64,000 bases of DNA from contig NZ_CP113068.1 in NCBI RefSeq assembly GCF_026625885.1, positions 6,138,001 through 6,202,000 on the forward strand, given 5' to 3'. Of the stretch, positions 48,101 to 56,991 are shown piece after piece (the first letter of the stretch is position 1; each line of letters begins with the position of its first letter). The position numbers were made by a program, and so were the translations under genes. This stretch comes from Roseateles sp. SL47. Lineage in GTDB: Bacteria > Pseudomonadota > Gammaproteobacteria > Burkholderiales > Burkholderiaceae_C. The notes under the pieces are model-generated. The model saw only the letters and a program-made list of their open reading frames with translations, had not been told where the DNA came from and did not search any database.

Positions 48101-49576
48101 ATGCAGCATGTCCCGGAGCCCTTGCCAGCGCTGGTGATCGGCGATTCCCTGCGCGTCAATCAGATCCTGACCAACCTGCTGGGCAACGCCATCAAGTTCA
48201 CCGATGCCGGCCATGTGCGGCTCTCCACCCTGCTGCTGCCCGCACCCGAAGGGCAGGTTCGAATTCGCTTCGAAGTGGAGGACACCGGCATTGGCGTGGC
48301 CCCCGAGGCAGCGAGCGTGCTGTTCCAGCCATTTGCGCAGGGCGACAACTCCATCACCCGCCGCTTCGGCGGGACCGGCCTGGGGCTGTCCATCGTCAAG
48401 CAACTGGCGGAGCTGATGGGCGGCCTGGTGGGCTTCTCCAGCCAAACGGGCCAGGGCAGCCGCTTTTGGGTGGAGCTGCCGTTTGAACTGGCCGATGAAG
48501 CACTGATCACCGCGCCAGTCCTTCCCAGCACCACCGCACGGGATGCGCTGGCCGGCATTTCGGTACTGGTGGTGGACGACAGCGAAATCAATCTGGAAGT
48601 GGCCAAGCGCATCCTCGAATCCTGCGGGGCCTCGGTTGCACTGGCCACCGATGGGCGTGAAGCGGTGGACTACCTGCGCCAGCATGCGCAGCAGTGCCAC
48701 CTGGTGTTGATGGACATCCACATGCCGGTGCTGGACGGCATGGCCGCCACCCGCATGATCCGGCAGGACCTGGGGCTGGAGGCCCTGCCCATCGTGGCGC
48801 TCACCGCTGGCGCCCTGGCCAGCCAGCGGCAGGAGGCCCGCTTTGCAGGCATGAACGACTTCATCGTCAAACCCTTCCAGCCCGGGGAAGTCATCGACTG
48901 CATCTGCCGACATGTGAAGCGGGTGCGAAGTGCCACGCCGACCAGCGATGCCGATGCCGCCGAGGCACTGGACCCGATGGGGGATTGGCCGACGATCACC
49001 GGCATCGACACCGCCGATGTGCGGCAGCGCCTGGACGGCGACCACACCTTGTTCCTCTCGCTGCTGGGCATGCTGCTGAAGGACAACCCGTCCGTGCCTC
49101 TGCCCAGCATGGCGGGTGAGGGCATGCCCGCCCTGGCCGCCCGTCTGCACAAACTGCGCGGCAGTGCCGGCAATGTCGGTGCGGTGGCGATTGCGGCCAC
49201 GGCAACGCTCGCAGAGACCGCCTGCCGCCACGGCGACCTGCAGACCACCCTGGGCCATGTGATCCGGCTGAACGAGCAACTGGCCGCCCTGAAGGCTGCT
49301 GCCGCGCCCTGGCTGGCGGATGACGCCAGCCCCACCGTGACATCGGTGGACGCCTCACCGGATGTGCCCACGCTACTGCGGCTGCTGCGCGACCAGCAGT
49401 CCGAGGCGCTGGCCATGTTCGACCACCTGTCGCAGACGCTGCGCCAGCAACTGGGGCAGGAACGTTATGACCAGGCGCGCGAGCGGGTCGATGAACTGCG
49501 TCTGGCCGACGCTGGCGAGCTGCTGAGTGGATGGCTGACGACCTCTGCCAGCAGTTCGCCCGCTGCCTCGGACTGA
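45116..49576 (+). CDS. Hybrid sensor kinase: CHASE, four PAS, HisKA, receiver, HPt
   Basis: A 1486-residue membrane sensor. Helices at about 19-35 and 325-342 enclose a CHASE domain (about 75-290; FGFIRRVQRS, LFVIQYIEP, AAVGLDIASE), which binds small extracellular ligands in other proteins. Four PAS domains follow (about 365-480, 505-620, 632-750, 755-885), then HisKA with His907 ([15 protein letters not shown]), HATPase_c (GTGLGLSIV), receiver (about 1148-1265, Asp1200 in LMDIHMP, Lys in IVKPF) and an HPt domain with His1345 (LHKLRGSAGNVGA). All relay residues are intact. Starts 4 bp after the preceding kinase. The signal and final regulator are not known. Confidence 0.93.
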   Translation: MPKALWKDRKSLAARDALRALLVGIGLAATALVWQYRENQDTIASRSHALAQEVAQQVKLRMRTYEYGLRGARGAIVAAGTHRITREDFRRYALTRDINKEFQGARGFGFIRRVQRSQLNDFALSARRDGAPAFEVRQLSPNAGELFVIQYIEPQEYNAAAVGLDIASEERRRQAAMQSMAEARAILTRPITLVQALGKRRQSFLLLLPIYSTDQPPLTLEERIRATVGWSYAPISVDDVLSNLDSRPEFYDLALRDLDDVLAEEDSDPFFSTRADGKGLTGKPAARLMLDVYGRRWQAEIEPTAAFVNSLGLRSLAEVTLESTLGILLITAIAWFYGQARMRQRELRAEQARRAAMVEASADALIGVSLDGHVTSWNPAATGMFGYTLQEAVGQPLDALIVPPSREADTAAILTHLKEARPVPTYDTVRRDRAGREFDVAISMTPLRNDAGVVAGMLKTVRDISDTKEAERQLQRLTRQLEDKVSERTASLQAAQRDLRNILDALPSMVGYWDRNLRNRFANRAYRNWFDLRAEDMVGKTMSELLGSLYQLNRGHVEAALRGEPQTFERSIPRPDGTGVRHSLAHYLPDVVDGEVQGFYVLVHDITELRESRLHAAASHARLTLATGAAGIGVWEYDLVDGSSTWDERMYRLYHLDPALGLQGGAFWRNSIHPEDIDRLEAGLQDCLHGRQDFNMEFRIRWPEGQVRYIRAVARVEPSAEGASRRMIGVNWDVTDQKRAELELMEATSLLRTVLESASEVSIVATDRDFIIRVFNSGAEKLLGYQAAEIIGLATPGLLHVPAEIKARARELGLAQGRRIGGEQYFREPGAHGIAQVWTYRRKDGAQVPVSLVITAMHDKNGELLGYLGIAHDISEQQRHERALLEAKTAAEQASRAKSQFLANMSHEIRTPMNALIGLGFLLEQTRLNGQQQELLTKMVRASQHLLGIINDVLDLSKIEAGELGISTQPFALAELVDYLVDVMKVQAQQKGILLMQHVPEPLPALVIGDSLRVNQILTNLLGNAIKFTDAGHVRLSTLLLPAPEGQVRIRFEVEDTGIGVAPEAASVLFQPFAQGDNSITRRFGGTGLGLSIVKQLAELMGGLVGFSSQTGQGSRFWVELPFELADEALITAPVLPSTTARDALAGISVLVVDDSEINLEVAKRILESCGASVALATDGREAVDYLRQHAQQCHLVLMDIHMPVLDGMAATRMIRQDLGLEALPIVALTAGALASQRQEARFAGMNDFIVKPFQPGEVIDCICRHVKRVRSATPTSDADAAEALDPMGDWPTITGIDTADVRQRLDGDHTLFLSLLGMLLKDNPSVPLPSMAGEGMPALAARLHKLRGSAGNVGAVAIAATATLAETACRHGDLQTTLGHVIRLNEQLAALKAAAAPWLADDASPTVTSVDASPDVPTLLRLLRDQQSEALAMFDHLSQTLRQQLGQERYDQARERVDELRLADAGELLSGWLTTSASSSPAASD

Positions 49577-49730
49577 ACACCCGGCGGACCATCGGAGGGG
49601 GCTTTTGGCCGACGGATGAAGGGATGGCGCTATCCCGTGAGGAAATGGCGGGGATGTTGGACTTCGTTCCACCGCATCCGTCCGAATCGAGGCATACACT
49701 GGGCGACAGAAGTCCCTTCGGGAGAGTCCC

Positions 49731-51089
49731 ATGGATACGGATGCCCAGCCGCCCGTTGTCCTCTTTGTGGATGATGAACCCTCCATCCTGAGCGCCTTGC
49801 GCCGACTGGTGCGGCCGCAGGGATATCGGGTCCTTCTGGCGTCCGGTGGCGCCGAAGGCCTGGCGCTTCTGGCCCAGGAGCCGGTGGATGTGGTGGTCTC
49901 CGACATGCGCATGCCGGAGATGGATGGCGCCGCCTTCCTGGAGAAGGTCCATCAGTCGTTTCCCCAGGTCGGCCGTATCCTGCTGACCGGCTATGCCGAC
50001 ATCCAGACGACAGTGGCGGCGGTCAATCTCGGCCAGATCCAACGCTACATCGCCAAGCCGTGGGATGACCGCGAACTGCTGGGCGCCATCGAGGATTCCA
50101 TCTCGCGGCGCCGGCTGGCACTGCAGAATCAGGCGCTGCTGGCCCTGACCGCGCGCCAGAACGAAGAGCTGGCGGCCCTGAACGAAGATCTCACCAAACG
50201 GGTGCGGGCACGCACACAGGAACTGGAGCAGGTCAATGCAATGCTGGAGCGCTCCTTCAGCGAGGCCCAGGAGAATTTCCTGTTGTCCATCCAGGTGTTC
50301 TCCGGCCTGATGGAATTGCGCGAAGGAGGCCTGGTCGGCTATTCACGCCAGGTGGCCGACCTGGCACGGCGATCGGCCCGGCATCTGGGCCTGTCCCAGC
50401 GCCAGCAGGAGGACCTGCATATCGCGGGCTTGCTGCATGAGATTGGCAAGATCGGCCTTCCGGACAGTCTGCTGCACAAGCCGGTCTCGGTGATGAATGC
50501 GGACGATCTGGCGCGCTACCGCCGCCATCCGCTCAATGGCGAAGCCGCGCTGCTGCCGCTGGCCGAGCTGCAGCACGTGGCTCGACTGGTGCGCTGGCAA
50601 CATGAGCGCATTGACGGCCACGGGTTCCCCGATGGGCTCTCCGCCGAAGCGCTGCCCTTGGACGCTCAGGTCCTGAGCGCCGTGAGCGACTATTGCTCCG
50701 CCCTCAGCGGCCGTCTCGCAGAGCAGCGCTACTCACCCGCGCAGGCGGTGCAGTTGATCCGCGGTGGGGCCGGCACCCGCTATGAGCATGATGTGGTGGA
50801 GGCGCTGCAGAAGGCGTTGGCCGAAGCACCGCAGGATCAAGCACATGAACGGCACCTGGGCGCGCATGAGATTCAGCCCGGCATGGTGCTGTCGCGGGAC
50901 CTGATCACCCCCAAGGGCACCTTGCTGCTGGCCGCAGGCCACGTGTTTGATGCGCGGATGGTCCGCCAGATCAGGGAGTTTGCCAACCGGGAGGGCGCGA
51001 AGCTGACGTTCTCCGTCCGGATCGACGAGGAGGCTGCCAAGGCCAGCGCACCCGTTGGTCCCGAGACTTCCACGCCGCAGGCGGCGTGA
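49731..51089 (+). CDS. Receiver-HD-GYP protein with altered catalytic motifs
   Basis: A 452-residue response regulator: receiver (1-120; VDDEPS, Asp in VSDMRMPEMDG, Lys in AKPW), coiled coil (130-185), HD-GYP domain (about 190-360) and a C-terminal extension. The HD-GYP family degrades cyclic di-GMP, but the defining motifs differ here: HDxGK is HEIGK (LLHEIGKIGLPD), the GYP triplet is GFP in HERIDGHGFPDGL, and the usual DxxDAL region reads SDYCSAL without the second Asp. Metal binding and catalysis are therefore doubtful; it may act as a c-di-GMP or protein-interaction module. First of a three-gene operon with a small receiver and a PAS kinase. Confidence 0.9.
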   Translation: MDTDAQPPVVLFVDDEPSILSALRRLVRPQGYRVLLASGGAEGLALLAQEPVDVVVSDMRMPEMDGAAFLEKVHQSFPQVGRILLTGYADIQTTVAAVNLGQIQRYIAKPWDDRELLGAIEDSISRRRLALQNQALLALTARQNEELAALNEDLTKRVRARTQELEQVNAMLERSFSEAQENFLLSIQVFSGLMELREGGLVGYSRQVADLARRSARHLGLSQRQQEDLHIAGLLHEIGKIGLPDSLLHKPVSVMNADDLARYRRHPLNGEAALLPLAELQHVARLVRWQHERIDGHGFPDGLSAEALPLDAQVLSAVSDYCSALSGRLAEQRYSPAQAVQLIRGGAGTRYEHDVVEALQKALAEAPQDQAHERHLGAHEIQPGMVLSRDLITPKGTLLLAAGHVFDARMVRQIREFANREGAKLTFSVRIDEEAAKASAPVGPETSTPQAA

Positions 51090-51101
51090 CAGGAGCCCTG
51101 T

Positions 51102-51665
51102 ATGGATGAGCGCGTTCTGATCGTGGATGACGAGCCCGGAATTCTTCATGCGCTGAACCGGCTGCTCCGTCATGGCCTGACGACAGCGTCCGGCGGCCGG
51201 TATGTGGTGGATGAATGTGCCCATGGCGCCGCAGCCTTGGAACGAGCCCGGCGCCATGTGTATGTGTTGGCCATCTCAGACTACCGGATGCCGGAGATGA
51301 ATGGGGTGGAATTCCTCACGGCCCTGAAAGACCTGCAACCCGACTGCCAGCGCATGATCGTCTCCGGGTATACGGACATGAACGCCCTGGTGCGGGCCGT
51401 GAATGACGCCGGGATCGTGCGCTTCGTTGGCAAGCCCTGGGTGGACCTGGATCTGCTGTGTGTCGTCCGCCAGGTGCTGCAGATGCGCCACCTGATGATG
51501 GAGAACCAGCGCCTGGCCGACCAGGTGCGGGTGCAGCAGGGGCGGCTGACGGCGCAGGAGGCCGAGTTGAAGCGGCTGGAACTGCTGGAGCCCGGCCTCA
51601 CCCAGGTCACCTGGGCGGACGACGGCTCCTTCATTCTGGAAGACCCCAGCGAAGTCAGACAATGA
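51102..51665 (+). CDS. Single-receiver response regulator with coiled-coil tail
   Basis: A 187-residue protein: receiver (1-128; VDDEPG, Asp in AISDYRMPEMNG, Thr/Ser in VSGYTD, Lys in VGKPW) similar in sequence to the receiver of the preceding HD-GYP gene, then a helical tail (MENQRLADQVRVQQ) and a short acidic end. There is no DNA-binding domain, so it should work by protein contact, probably with the kinase encoded next. Starts 12 bp after the HD-GYP gene; its stop overlaps the kinase start in ATGA. Confidence 0.9.
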   Translation: MDERVLIVDDEPGILHALNRLLRHGLTTASGGRYVVDECAHGAAALERARRHVYVLAISDYRMPEMNGVEFLTALKDLQPDCQRMIVSGYTDMNALVRAVNDAGIVRFVGKPWVDLDLLCVVRQVLQMRHLMMENQRLADQVRVQQGRLTAQEAELKRLELLEPGLTQVTWADDGSFILEDPSEVRQ

Positions 51666-53902
51666 ACACCCTTCTGTTCGCTGATGACGCCGGCACCGAT
51701 GACGTCGCGGGTGCGCCTGAAGCGGCCGCCGGTGGCTCCGTCTGGCCGGATGCGCTGCCGGCCGCGCTCTATGCCGCCTGGGAAGCCGTGACCACGCCGG
51801 TGCTGGTGCATGACGACACCCGCGTGGTCTATGCCAACGGCGCGGGCCTGCGGCTGCTGGGTTATTCAGATGTCCAGCTGGCGACCATGCGTTTTGATGG
51901 TTGGGCCACGCCGGAGCACCAGCCGCTGCTGCGCGACTACGCCCACGCGGCGTTGGGCCAAACCGATCAACTGGCGCCCGCCATGGAAATCGAGGCCTTG
52001 ACCGGCAGCGGTGTGGTGCGGGTGCTGGAATTGACGGCACGGTCATTTGTGCACGAATCGCGCCCCTTCAACGTGATGACGCTGCAGGACTTGAGCGACA
52101 TGCGCTTTGTGCAGACCAGCCTGCTGAATGTGGGGCGGGTGCTGCACCAGATCATCGAGAACAGTCCGGTGGCCAGCTTCGTCCTGGATGCGGAGCACCG
52201 CGTCACCCACTGGAATGCGGCCTGCGCCAAACTGACGGGGCGGGACGGCACGGACATGCTCGGCAGCGACGAAGCCTGGACCGCGTTCTATCAGGAACGC
52301 CGCCCGCTTCTGTCGGACATGATCATCCATAGCGCCTCGCATGAGGATTACGAGCGGGCCTACGGCGGTGCCTGCCGGCGCTCAGCCATTGTTGACAACG
52401 CCTACGAGGTGGAGTCTTACTTCCCCGACATGCAGGACGGCGGTCGCTGGCTCTTCTTCACTGCAGCACCGCTGCTTGACGCACAGGGCAAGGTGGTGGG
52501 TGCCATCGAAACCCTGCAGGATGTGACCCAGCGCCGTCGTTCGGATGAAGAGCTGCGCCGGCATCGCGCCGAGTTGGAAGACCTGGTGGCGGAGCGCACG
52601 GCCGAGCTGCTGCTGACCCACCATGAACTGGAGGCCTTTCTGGAGAATGCCTCGGTGGGCATCATCACCACCCAGGGGGCCCGCATTCAGCGAGGCAACC
52701 GCAAATTTGCCGAGATGTTTGAACTGGGTGATGAGCTGGCCGGCGGGCAACCCACGCGACGTTTTTTCCCGAACGAGGAATCGCTGCGTTCGCTGCTGGC
52801 GGTGGCGGGGCCCGTGCTGAAGCGCGGAGATTCCCTGCGCCATGAAATGGAGCTGGTGTCGCTCAAGGGCAAGCGGCTGTGGGTGCAGTTGATTGCCTAC
52901 GTGGCCAATCCACAGGCGGAGACCACCCACACCTGGTGGTTGCTCCAGGACCGCACGGAAGAGCGCCGTGTACAGATGGCGCTGGAAGAGAACTTCGAGC
53001 GCATCAAGTCCACCAACACCCGGCTGGAAGAGGCCCAGAACCAGCTGCTGCAGGCGGAGAAGATGGCCTCCATCGGCCAGCTCGCTGCCGGTGTGGCGCA
53101 CGAGATCAACAATCCCATCGGCTTTGTGAGCTCCAACCTGCACACGCTGCGCGGTTATGTGGAGCCGGTGTTTGCGCTGCTGGATGAATTGCGCCAGCTG
53201 CCGCCCCAGAGCCTGCCCGACCCCGCCGCGCGCGACCTGAAAGACCTGGACAAGCGCATCGACCTGGACTTTGTGAAAGAGGACCTGCCGCAACTGCTGG
53301 ACGAAAGCGAGGACGGCCTGATCCGCGTGAAGAAAATCGTGCAGGATCTGAAAGACTTCTCTCGTGTGGACCATGCGGAGTGGCAGGACGCCAATCTCAA
53401 CGCGGGTCTGGATTCCACCCTCAATGTGGTGATGAACGAGGTGAAGTACAAAGCCGAGGTCAAGCGAGACTATGAGGATTTGCCTCCTGTGCGCTGCATT
53501 GCAGCCCAGTTGAATCAGGTGTTCATGAACCTGATCGTGAATGCCGCCCATGCGATTCCGCAGCGGGGGGAAATCCGCTTGCGCACTGCCGTGGAAGGCG
53601 AATGGGTGCGGATCGAGGTGGAGGACACCGGCAGCGGGATGACGGAAGACGTGCGCCGCCGCATTTTCGAGCCCTTCTTCACCACCAAGCCGGTCGGCAA
53701 AGGCACCGGCCTGGGCTTGTCCCTGTCTTACTCCATCATCCAGAAGCATGCGGGCCGCGTTGAAGTGGAAAGCACCCCGGGCGTGGGGACCACCTTCAAG
53801 GTCTGGATTCCGATCCGGCCGCCGAGCGGCGCGGGGGAGGTGGCGGCGGTGCAGGCCACGCCGGCTTCTGCGGCACTGGCGTGGGCGGCTGGACGGGCGT
53901 GA
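51662..53902 (+). CDS. PAS-domain sensor histidine kinase (cytoplasmic)
   Basis: A 746-residue kinase from ATG 51662 (an upstream frame inside the preceding gene is ignored). Three PAS-type domains (about 30-155, 165-300, 325-440), a coiled coil, then HisKA of the HisKA_4/NtrB-like type with His480 in AAGVAHEINNPIGF and HATPase_c (NLIVNAAHAI, GTGLGLSLS). No membrane helices. The HEINNP box is the class that often signals to receivers with HD-GYP or no output domain, which fits the two upstream genes. Translationally coupled to the small receiver gene. Confidence 0.93.
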   Translation: MNTLLFADDAGTDDVAGAPEAAAGGSVWPDALPAALYAAWEAVTTPVLVHDDTRVVYANGAGLRLLGYSDVQLATMRFDGWATPEHQPLLRDYAHAALGQTDQLAPAMEIEALTGSGVVRVLELTARSFVHESRPFNVMTLQDLSDMRFVQTSLLNVGRVLHQIIENSPVASFVLDAEHRVTHWNAACAKLTGRDGTDMLGSDEAWTAFYQERRPLLSDMIIHSASHEDYERAYGGACRRSAIVDNAYEVESYFPDMQDGGRWLFFTAAPLLDAQGKVVGAIETLQDVTQRRRSDEELRRHRAELEDLVAERTAELLLTHHELEAFLENASVGIITTQGARIQRGNRKFAEMFELGDELAGGQPTRRFFPNEESLRSLLAVAGPVLKRGDSLRHEMELVSLKGKRLWVQLIAYVANPQAETTHTWWLLQDRTEERRVQMALEENFERIKSTNTRLEEAQNQLLQAEKMASIGQLAAGVAHEINNPIGFVSSNLHTLRGYVEPVFALLDELRQLPPQSLPDPAARDLKDLDKRIDLDFVKEDLPQLLDESEDGLIRVKKIVQDLKDFSRVDHAEWQDANLNAGLDSTLNVVMNEVKYKAEVKRDYEDLPPVRCIAAQLNQVFMNLIVNAAHAIPQRGEIRLRTAVEGEWVRIEVEDTGSGMTEDVRRRIFEPFFTTKPVGKGTGLGLSLSYSIIQKHAGRVEVESTPGVGTTFKVWIPIRPPSGAGEVAAVQATPASAALAWAAGRA

Positions 53903-53930
53903 GCGGCGATGAGGGGCGCGACCGGCCATG

Positions 53931-53978
53931 GCGGGCGGTGGCGGGCGGTGGCGGGCGGTGACGGGCGGTGACGGGCGT
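53931..53978. repeat. 10-bp tandem repeats after the PAS kinase
   Basis: gcgggcggtg three times, acgggcggtg once, then a partial acgggcgt. Located 28 bp after the stop codon, outside any gene. Confidence 0.92.
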
Positions 53979-54168
53979 AATGGCATCGAATCCTGCACCC
54001 GGGATGTGAGCGCCATGCGCCCTACTGGGCGCCAGATGGATGGCCCGCATGGGTATCCATGCCGATTCATGAATCGGTTTCATGAGCCCATTCAAGGTAC
54101 GCCGTCTAGTCAGAAGGCGGCCCAGCGCGTAGGGTGCGGGACCGCCGTTCACTGCCTCCTGGCCCACC

Positions 54169-54639
54169 ATGACGACACTCAAGATCAACGACCAGCCGCT
54201 CAGCACGAGCGTGCCGGACGAAACCCCGCTGCTGTGGGTGCTACGCGATGAGTTCCGGCTCACCGGCACCAAATTCGGATGCGGCATGGCGCTGTGTGGT
54301 GCCTGCACCGTTCACATCAACGGCCAGGCCACACGCGCCTGCCTGACGCCGGTGGGGTCCACCGTCGGCCAGACGGTGCACACCATCGAGCACATGGACA
54401 ACGACAAGGTCGGCCGCGTGGTGCAGCAGGCCTGGGTGGACCTGAATGTGGCGCAATGCGGCTACTGCCAGGCCGGCCAGATCATGAGCGCGGTGGCGCT
54501 CCTGAAGGAGCGCCCCAAACCGACGGACCGCCAGATCGACGACGCCATGAGCGGCAACATCTGCCGCTGCGGTACCTACCCGCGCATCCGCGCGGCCATC
54601 CAGCTGGCCTCGCGCCGTCTTGCAGGAGAGAAGGCATGA
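54169..54639 (+). CDS. Isoquinoline 1-oxidoreductase-type [2Fe-2S] subunit
   Basis: A 156-residue iron-sulfur subunit of a molybdenum hydroxylase. The plant-type ferredoxin cluster is [22 protein letters not shown] (about 40-61) and the second helical domain binds the other cluster through CGYCQAGQ and [11 protein letters not shown]. It passes electrons from the molybdenum site of the partner subunit to an external acceptor. Translationally coupled (ATGA) to the large subunit. The two-subunit form without an FAD subunit is the IorAB/aldehyde-dehydrogenase type found in proteobacteria. Confidence 0.93.
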   Translation: MTTLKINDQPLSTSVPDETPLLWVLRDEFRLTGTKFGCGMALCGACTVHINGQATRACLTPVGSTVGQTVHTIEHMDNDKVGRVVQQAWVDLNVAQCGYCQAGQIMSAVALLKERPKPTDRQIDDAMSGNICRCGTYPRIRAAIQLASRRLAGEKA

Positions 54640-56942
54640 CGACCTTCGACAAGGATCTGGCCGACACCGGCCTGCGCCGCCGCCAACTGCTGCAACTGTC
54701 CGCCACCCCCTTTTTACTGGGCATCGGCCTGGACGCCGGGGCGCAAGCCGCCGCCCCGCAGAAATTCGGCGCGGACTCCATGCCGGGCGGCACGGTGGAC
54801 CAGCCGTCGGTCTTTGTGAGCATTGCAGCCGACGGCACCGTGACCCTCATCGCCCACCGCGCTGAAATGGGCACCGGCGTTCGCACCAGCCTGCCGATGG
54901 TGGTGGCCGACGAGATGGAAGCCCGCTGGGACCGCGTCACCGTGGTCCAGGCCCCGGCGGATGAAGCCCGTTATGGCAACCAGAATGTAGACGGCTCCCG
55001 TAGCGTGCGCCACTTCTTTGCGCCCATGCGCCGCGTGGGCGCCGCCGCCCGCCAGATGCTGGAAGCGGCGGCTGCCGCCCAGTGGGCGGTACCGGTGAGC
55101 GAAGTGAAGGCCGTGCAGCATGAAGTGCTGCATGTGCCCAGCGGCCGTCGGCTCGGTTTTGGTGAACTGGCCGCAACGGCAGCACAGCAGCCGGTGCCCG
55201 TCAGCGAGCAGCTGAAGCTCAAGCGCCCGCAGGATTGGCGCTACATCGGCAAGGGCAAGACGACCGGCATCGATCAGGCCGCCATTGCCCGTGGGCAGGC
55301 CCAGTACGGCATGGATGCGGTCCTGCCCGGCATGGTCTTCGCGGTGGTGGCGCGCCCGCCGGTGGTGGGGGGACGGCTCAAGAGCGCCGATACGGAAGCG
55401 GCCCTCAAGGTACCGGGTGTCCTCAAGGTGGTGGAGATTCCGGGGTTCCAGGGGGCGCCGATGTTCCAGCCGCTGGGGGGTCTGGCCGTGGTGGCCCGGA
55501 ACACCTGGGCCGCCACCCAAGGGCGCGCCGCATTGAATCCGCAATGGGACGACGGCCCCAACGGCAGTTATGACTCCGTGGCGTTCCGCCGCTTGCAGGA
55601 GAAGGCCGTGCAATCCCCGGGCACGGTCTATCGCAACAATGGCGATGCCGTGCAGGTGCTGGCGGCGGCACCGGCCACACGCCGCTTCAGTGCCGACTAC
55701 TTCGTGCCCCACCTCGCCCATGCCACCATGGAGCCCCCCGTGGCGACGGCGCTGGTGAACACCACGGGCTGCGAAATCTGGACCTCGGTGCAAAACCCGC
55801 AGGCCGCGCTGGATGGCGTGGCGGGCGCACTCAAGCTGAAGCCGCAACAGGTGAAGGTGAACGTGCTGCTGCTGGGCGGTGGTTTCGGCCGCAAGTCCAA
55901 GCCGGACTATGTGACCGAAGCGGCGCTGGTGGCGCAGGCCATGGCCGGGACGCCGGTCAAACTGGTCTGGACTCGCGAGGACGACATCCATCACGGCTAT
56001 TACCACGCGGTCTCGCTGGACCATCTGGAAGCCGCTGTCCAAGCGAACGGCCTGACGGAAGCCTGGCTGCATCGCACTGCGGCACCCACCATCACGTCGC
56101 TGTTTGCGCCGGGTGCCAAAGCGGCAGCACCGTTTGAAACCGGCATGTCCGCCACCAACATGCCCTTTGCGGTGCCGAATGTGCGCATCGAACGGGCCGA
56201 GGTGCCCGCCCATGCCCGCATCGGCTGGTTCCGCTCGGTGGCCAACATTCCGCATGTGTTTGCCACGCAGAGCTTTGTGAATGAGCTGGCCCATGCGGCG
56301 AAGCAGGATCCCCTGCAGTACGCCCTGGCACTGCTGGGGCCGGATCGCAAGATCGATCCCACCACGCTGAACGACAGCTTCAACTACAGCGAATCGCCGC
56401 TCGACTATCCGATCGACATTGCCCGTATGCGGGCGGTCATCCAGGCCGCTGCCCGGGGGGCACGCTGGGGCCGCAAGCTGCCCAAGGGCCATGGGCTGGG
56501 GCTGGCCTTTGCCTACAGCTTTGTCACCTACACCGCAACCGTGGTGGAAGTGGCCGTGGACGCCAAGGGCGAGCTGACGGTGGTGTCGGTGGACATGGCG
56601 CTGGACTGCGGCCCGCAGGTCAATCCGGAACGCATCCGTGCGCAGATGGAGGGGGGTGCCATCATGGGCCTCTCATTGGCGATGACCGGTGAGATCACCT
56701 TTGAGAAGGGCCGGGTGCAGCAGAGCAACTATCACGACTATGAAGTGCTCCGCCACGCCCAGGCCCCCAAGATCATCCGCACCCACCTGGTGGGTGGTGA
56801 TCCCAGCCTGCCGCCCGGCGGCGTGGGTGAGCCGCCGGTGCCCCCGGTGGCGCCAGCGCTGACCAATGCCATCTTCGCGGCCACCGGCAAGCGCATCCGC
56901 TCGCTGCCGCTGCGCGATCAGTTGAGCCGCCAGCCGGCTTGA
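54636..56942 (+). CDS. Isoquinoline 1-oxidoreductase-type molybdopterin subunit, Tat-exported
   Basis: A 768-residue large subunit of the xanthine dehydrogenase family. The front has a twin-arginine signal ([17 protein letters not shown]), so the holoenzyme is probably exported folded to the periplasm. Features of the cofactor domain: [34 protein letters not shown] and the C-terminal [19 protein letters not shown], where the conserved Glu acts as base. It would hydroxylate an N-heterocycle or oxidise an aldehyde; the substrate cannot be named. Aggagag precedes the ATG, which overlaps the small-subunit stop. Confidence 0.93.
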   Translation: MTTFDKDLADTGLRRRQLLQLSATPFLLGIGLDAGAQAAAPQKFGADSMPGGTVDQPSVFVSIAADGTVTLIAHRAEMGTGVRTSLPMVVADEMEARWDRVTVVQAPADEARYGNQNVDGSRSVRHFFAPMRRVGAAARQMLEAAAAAQWAVPVSEVKAVQHEVLHVPSGRRLGFGELAATAAQQPVPVSEQLKLKRPQDWRYIGKGKTTGIDQAAIARGQAQYGMDAVLPGMVFAVVARPPVVGGRLKSADTEAALKVPGVLKVVEIPGFQGAPMFQPLGGLAVVARNTWAATQGRAALNPQWDDGPNGSYDSVAFRRLQEKAVQSPGTVYRNNGDAVQVLAAAPATRRFSADYFVPHLAHATMEPPVATALVNTTGCEIWTSVQNPQAALDGVAGALKLKPQQVKVNVLLLGGGFGRKSKPDYVTEAALVAQAMAGTPVKLVWTREDDIHHGYYHAVSLDHLEAAVQANGLTEAWLHRTAAPTITSLFAPGAKAAAPFETGMSATNMPFAVPNVRIERAEVPAHARIGWFRSVANIPHVFATQSFVNELAHAAKQDPLQYALALLGPDRKIDPTTLNDSFNYSESPLDYPIDIARMRAVIQAAARGARWGRKLPKGHGLGLAFAYSFVTYTATVVEVAVDAKGELTVVSVDMALDCGPQVNPERIRAQMEGGAIMGLSLAMTGEITFEKGRVQQSNYHDYEVLRHAQAPKIIRTHLVGGDPSLPPGGVGEPPVPPVAPALTNAIFAATGKRIRSLPLRDQLSRQPA

Positions 56943-56991
56943 TCCGGCAGACCGGGCGGCTGTGGTTTCGGGCCGCTGCAGTTAAGGACCG

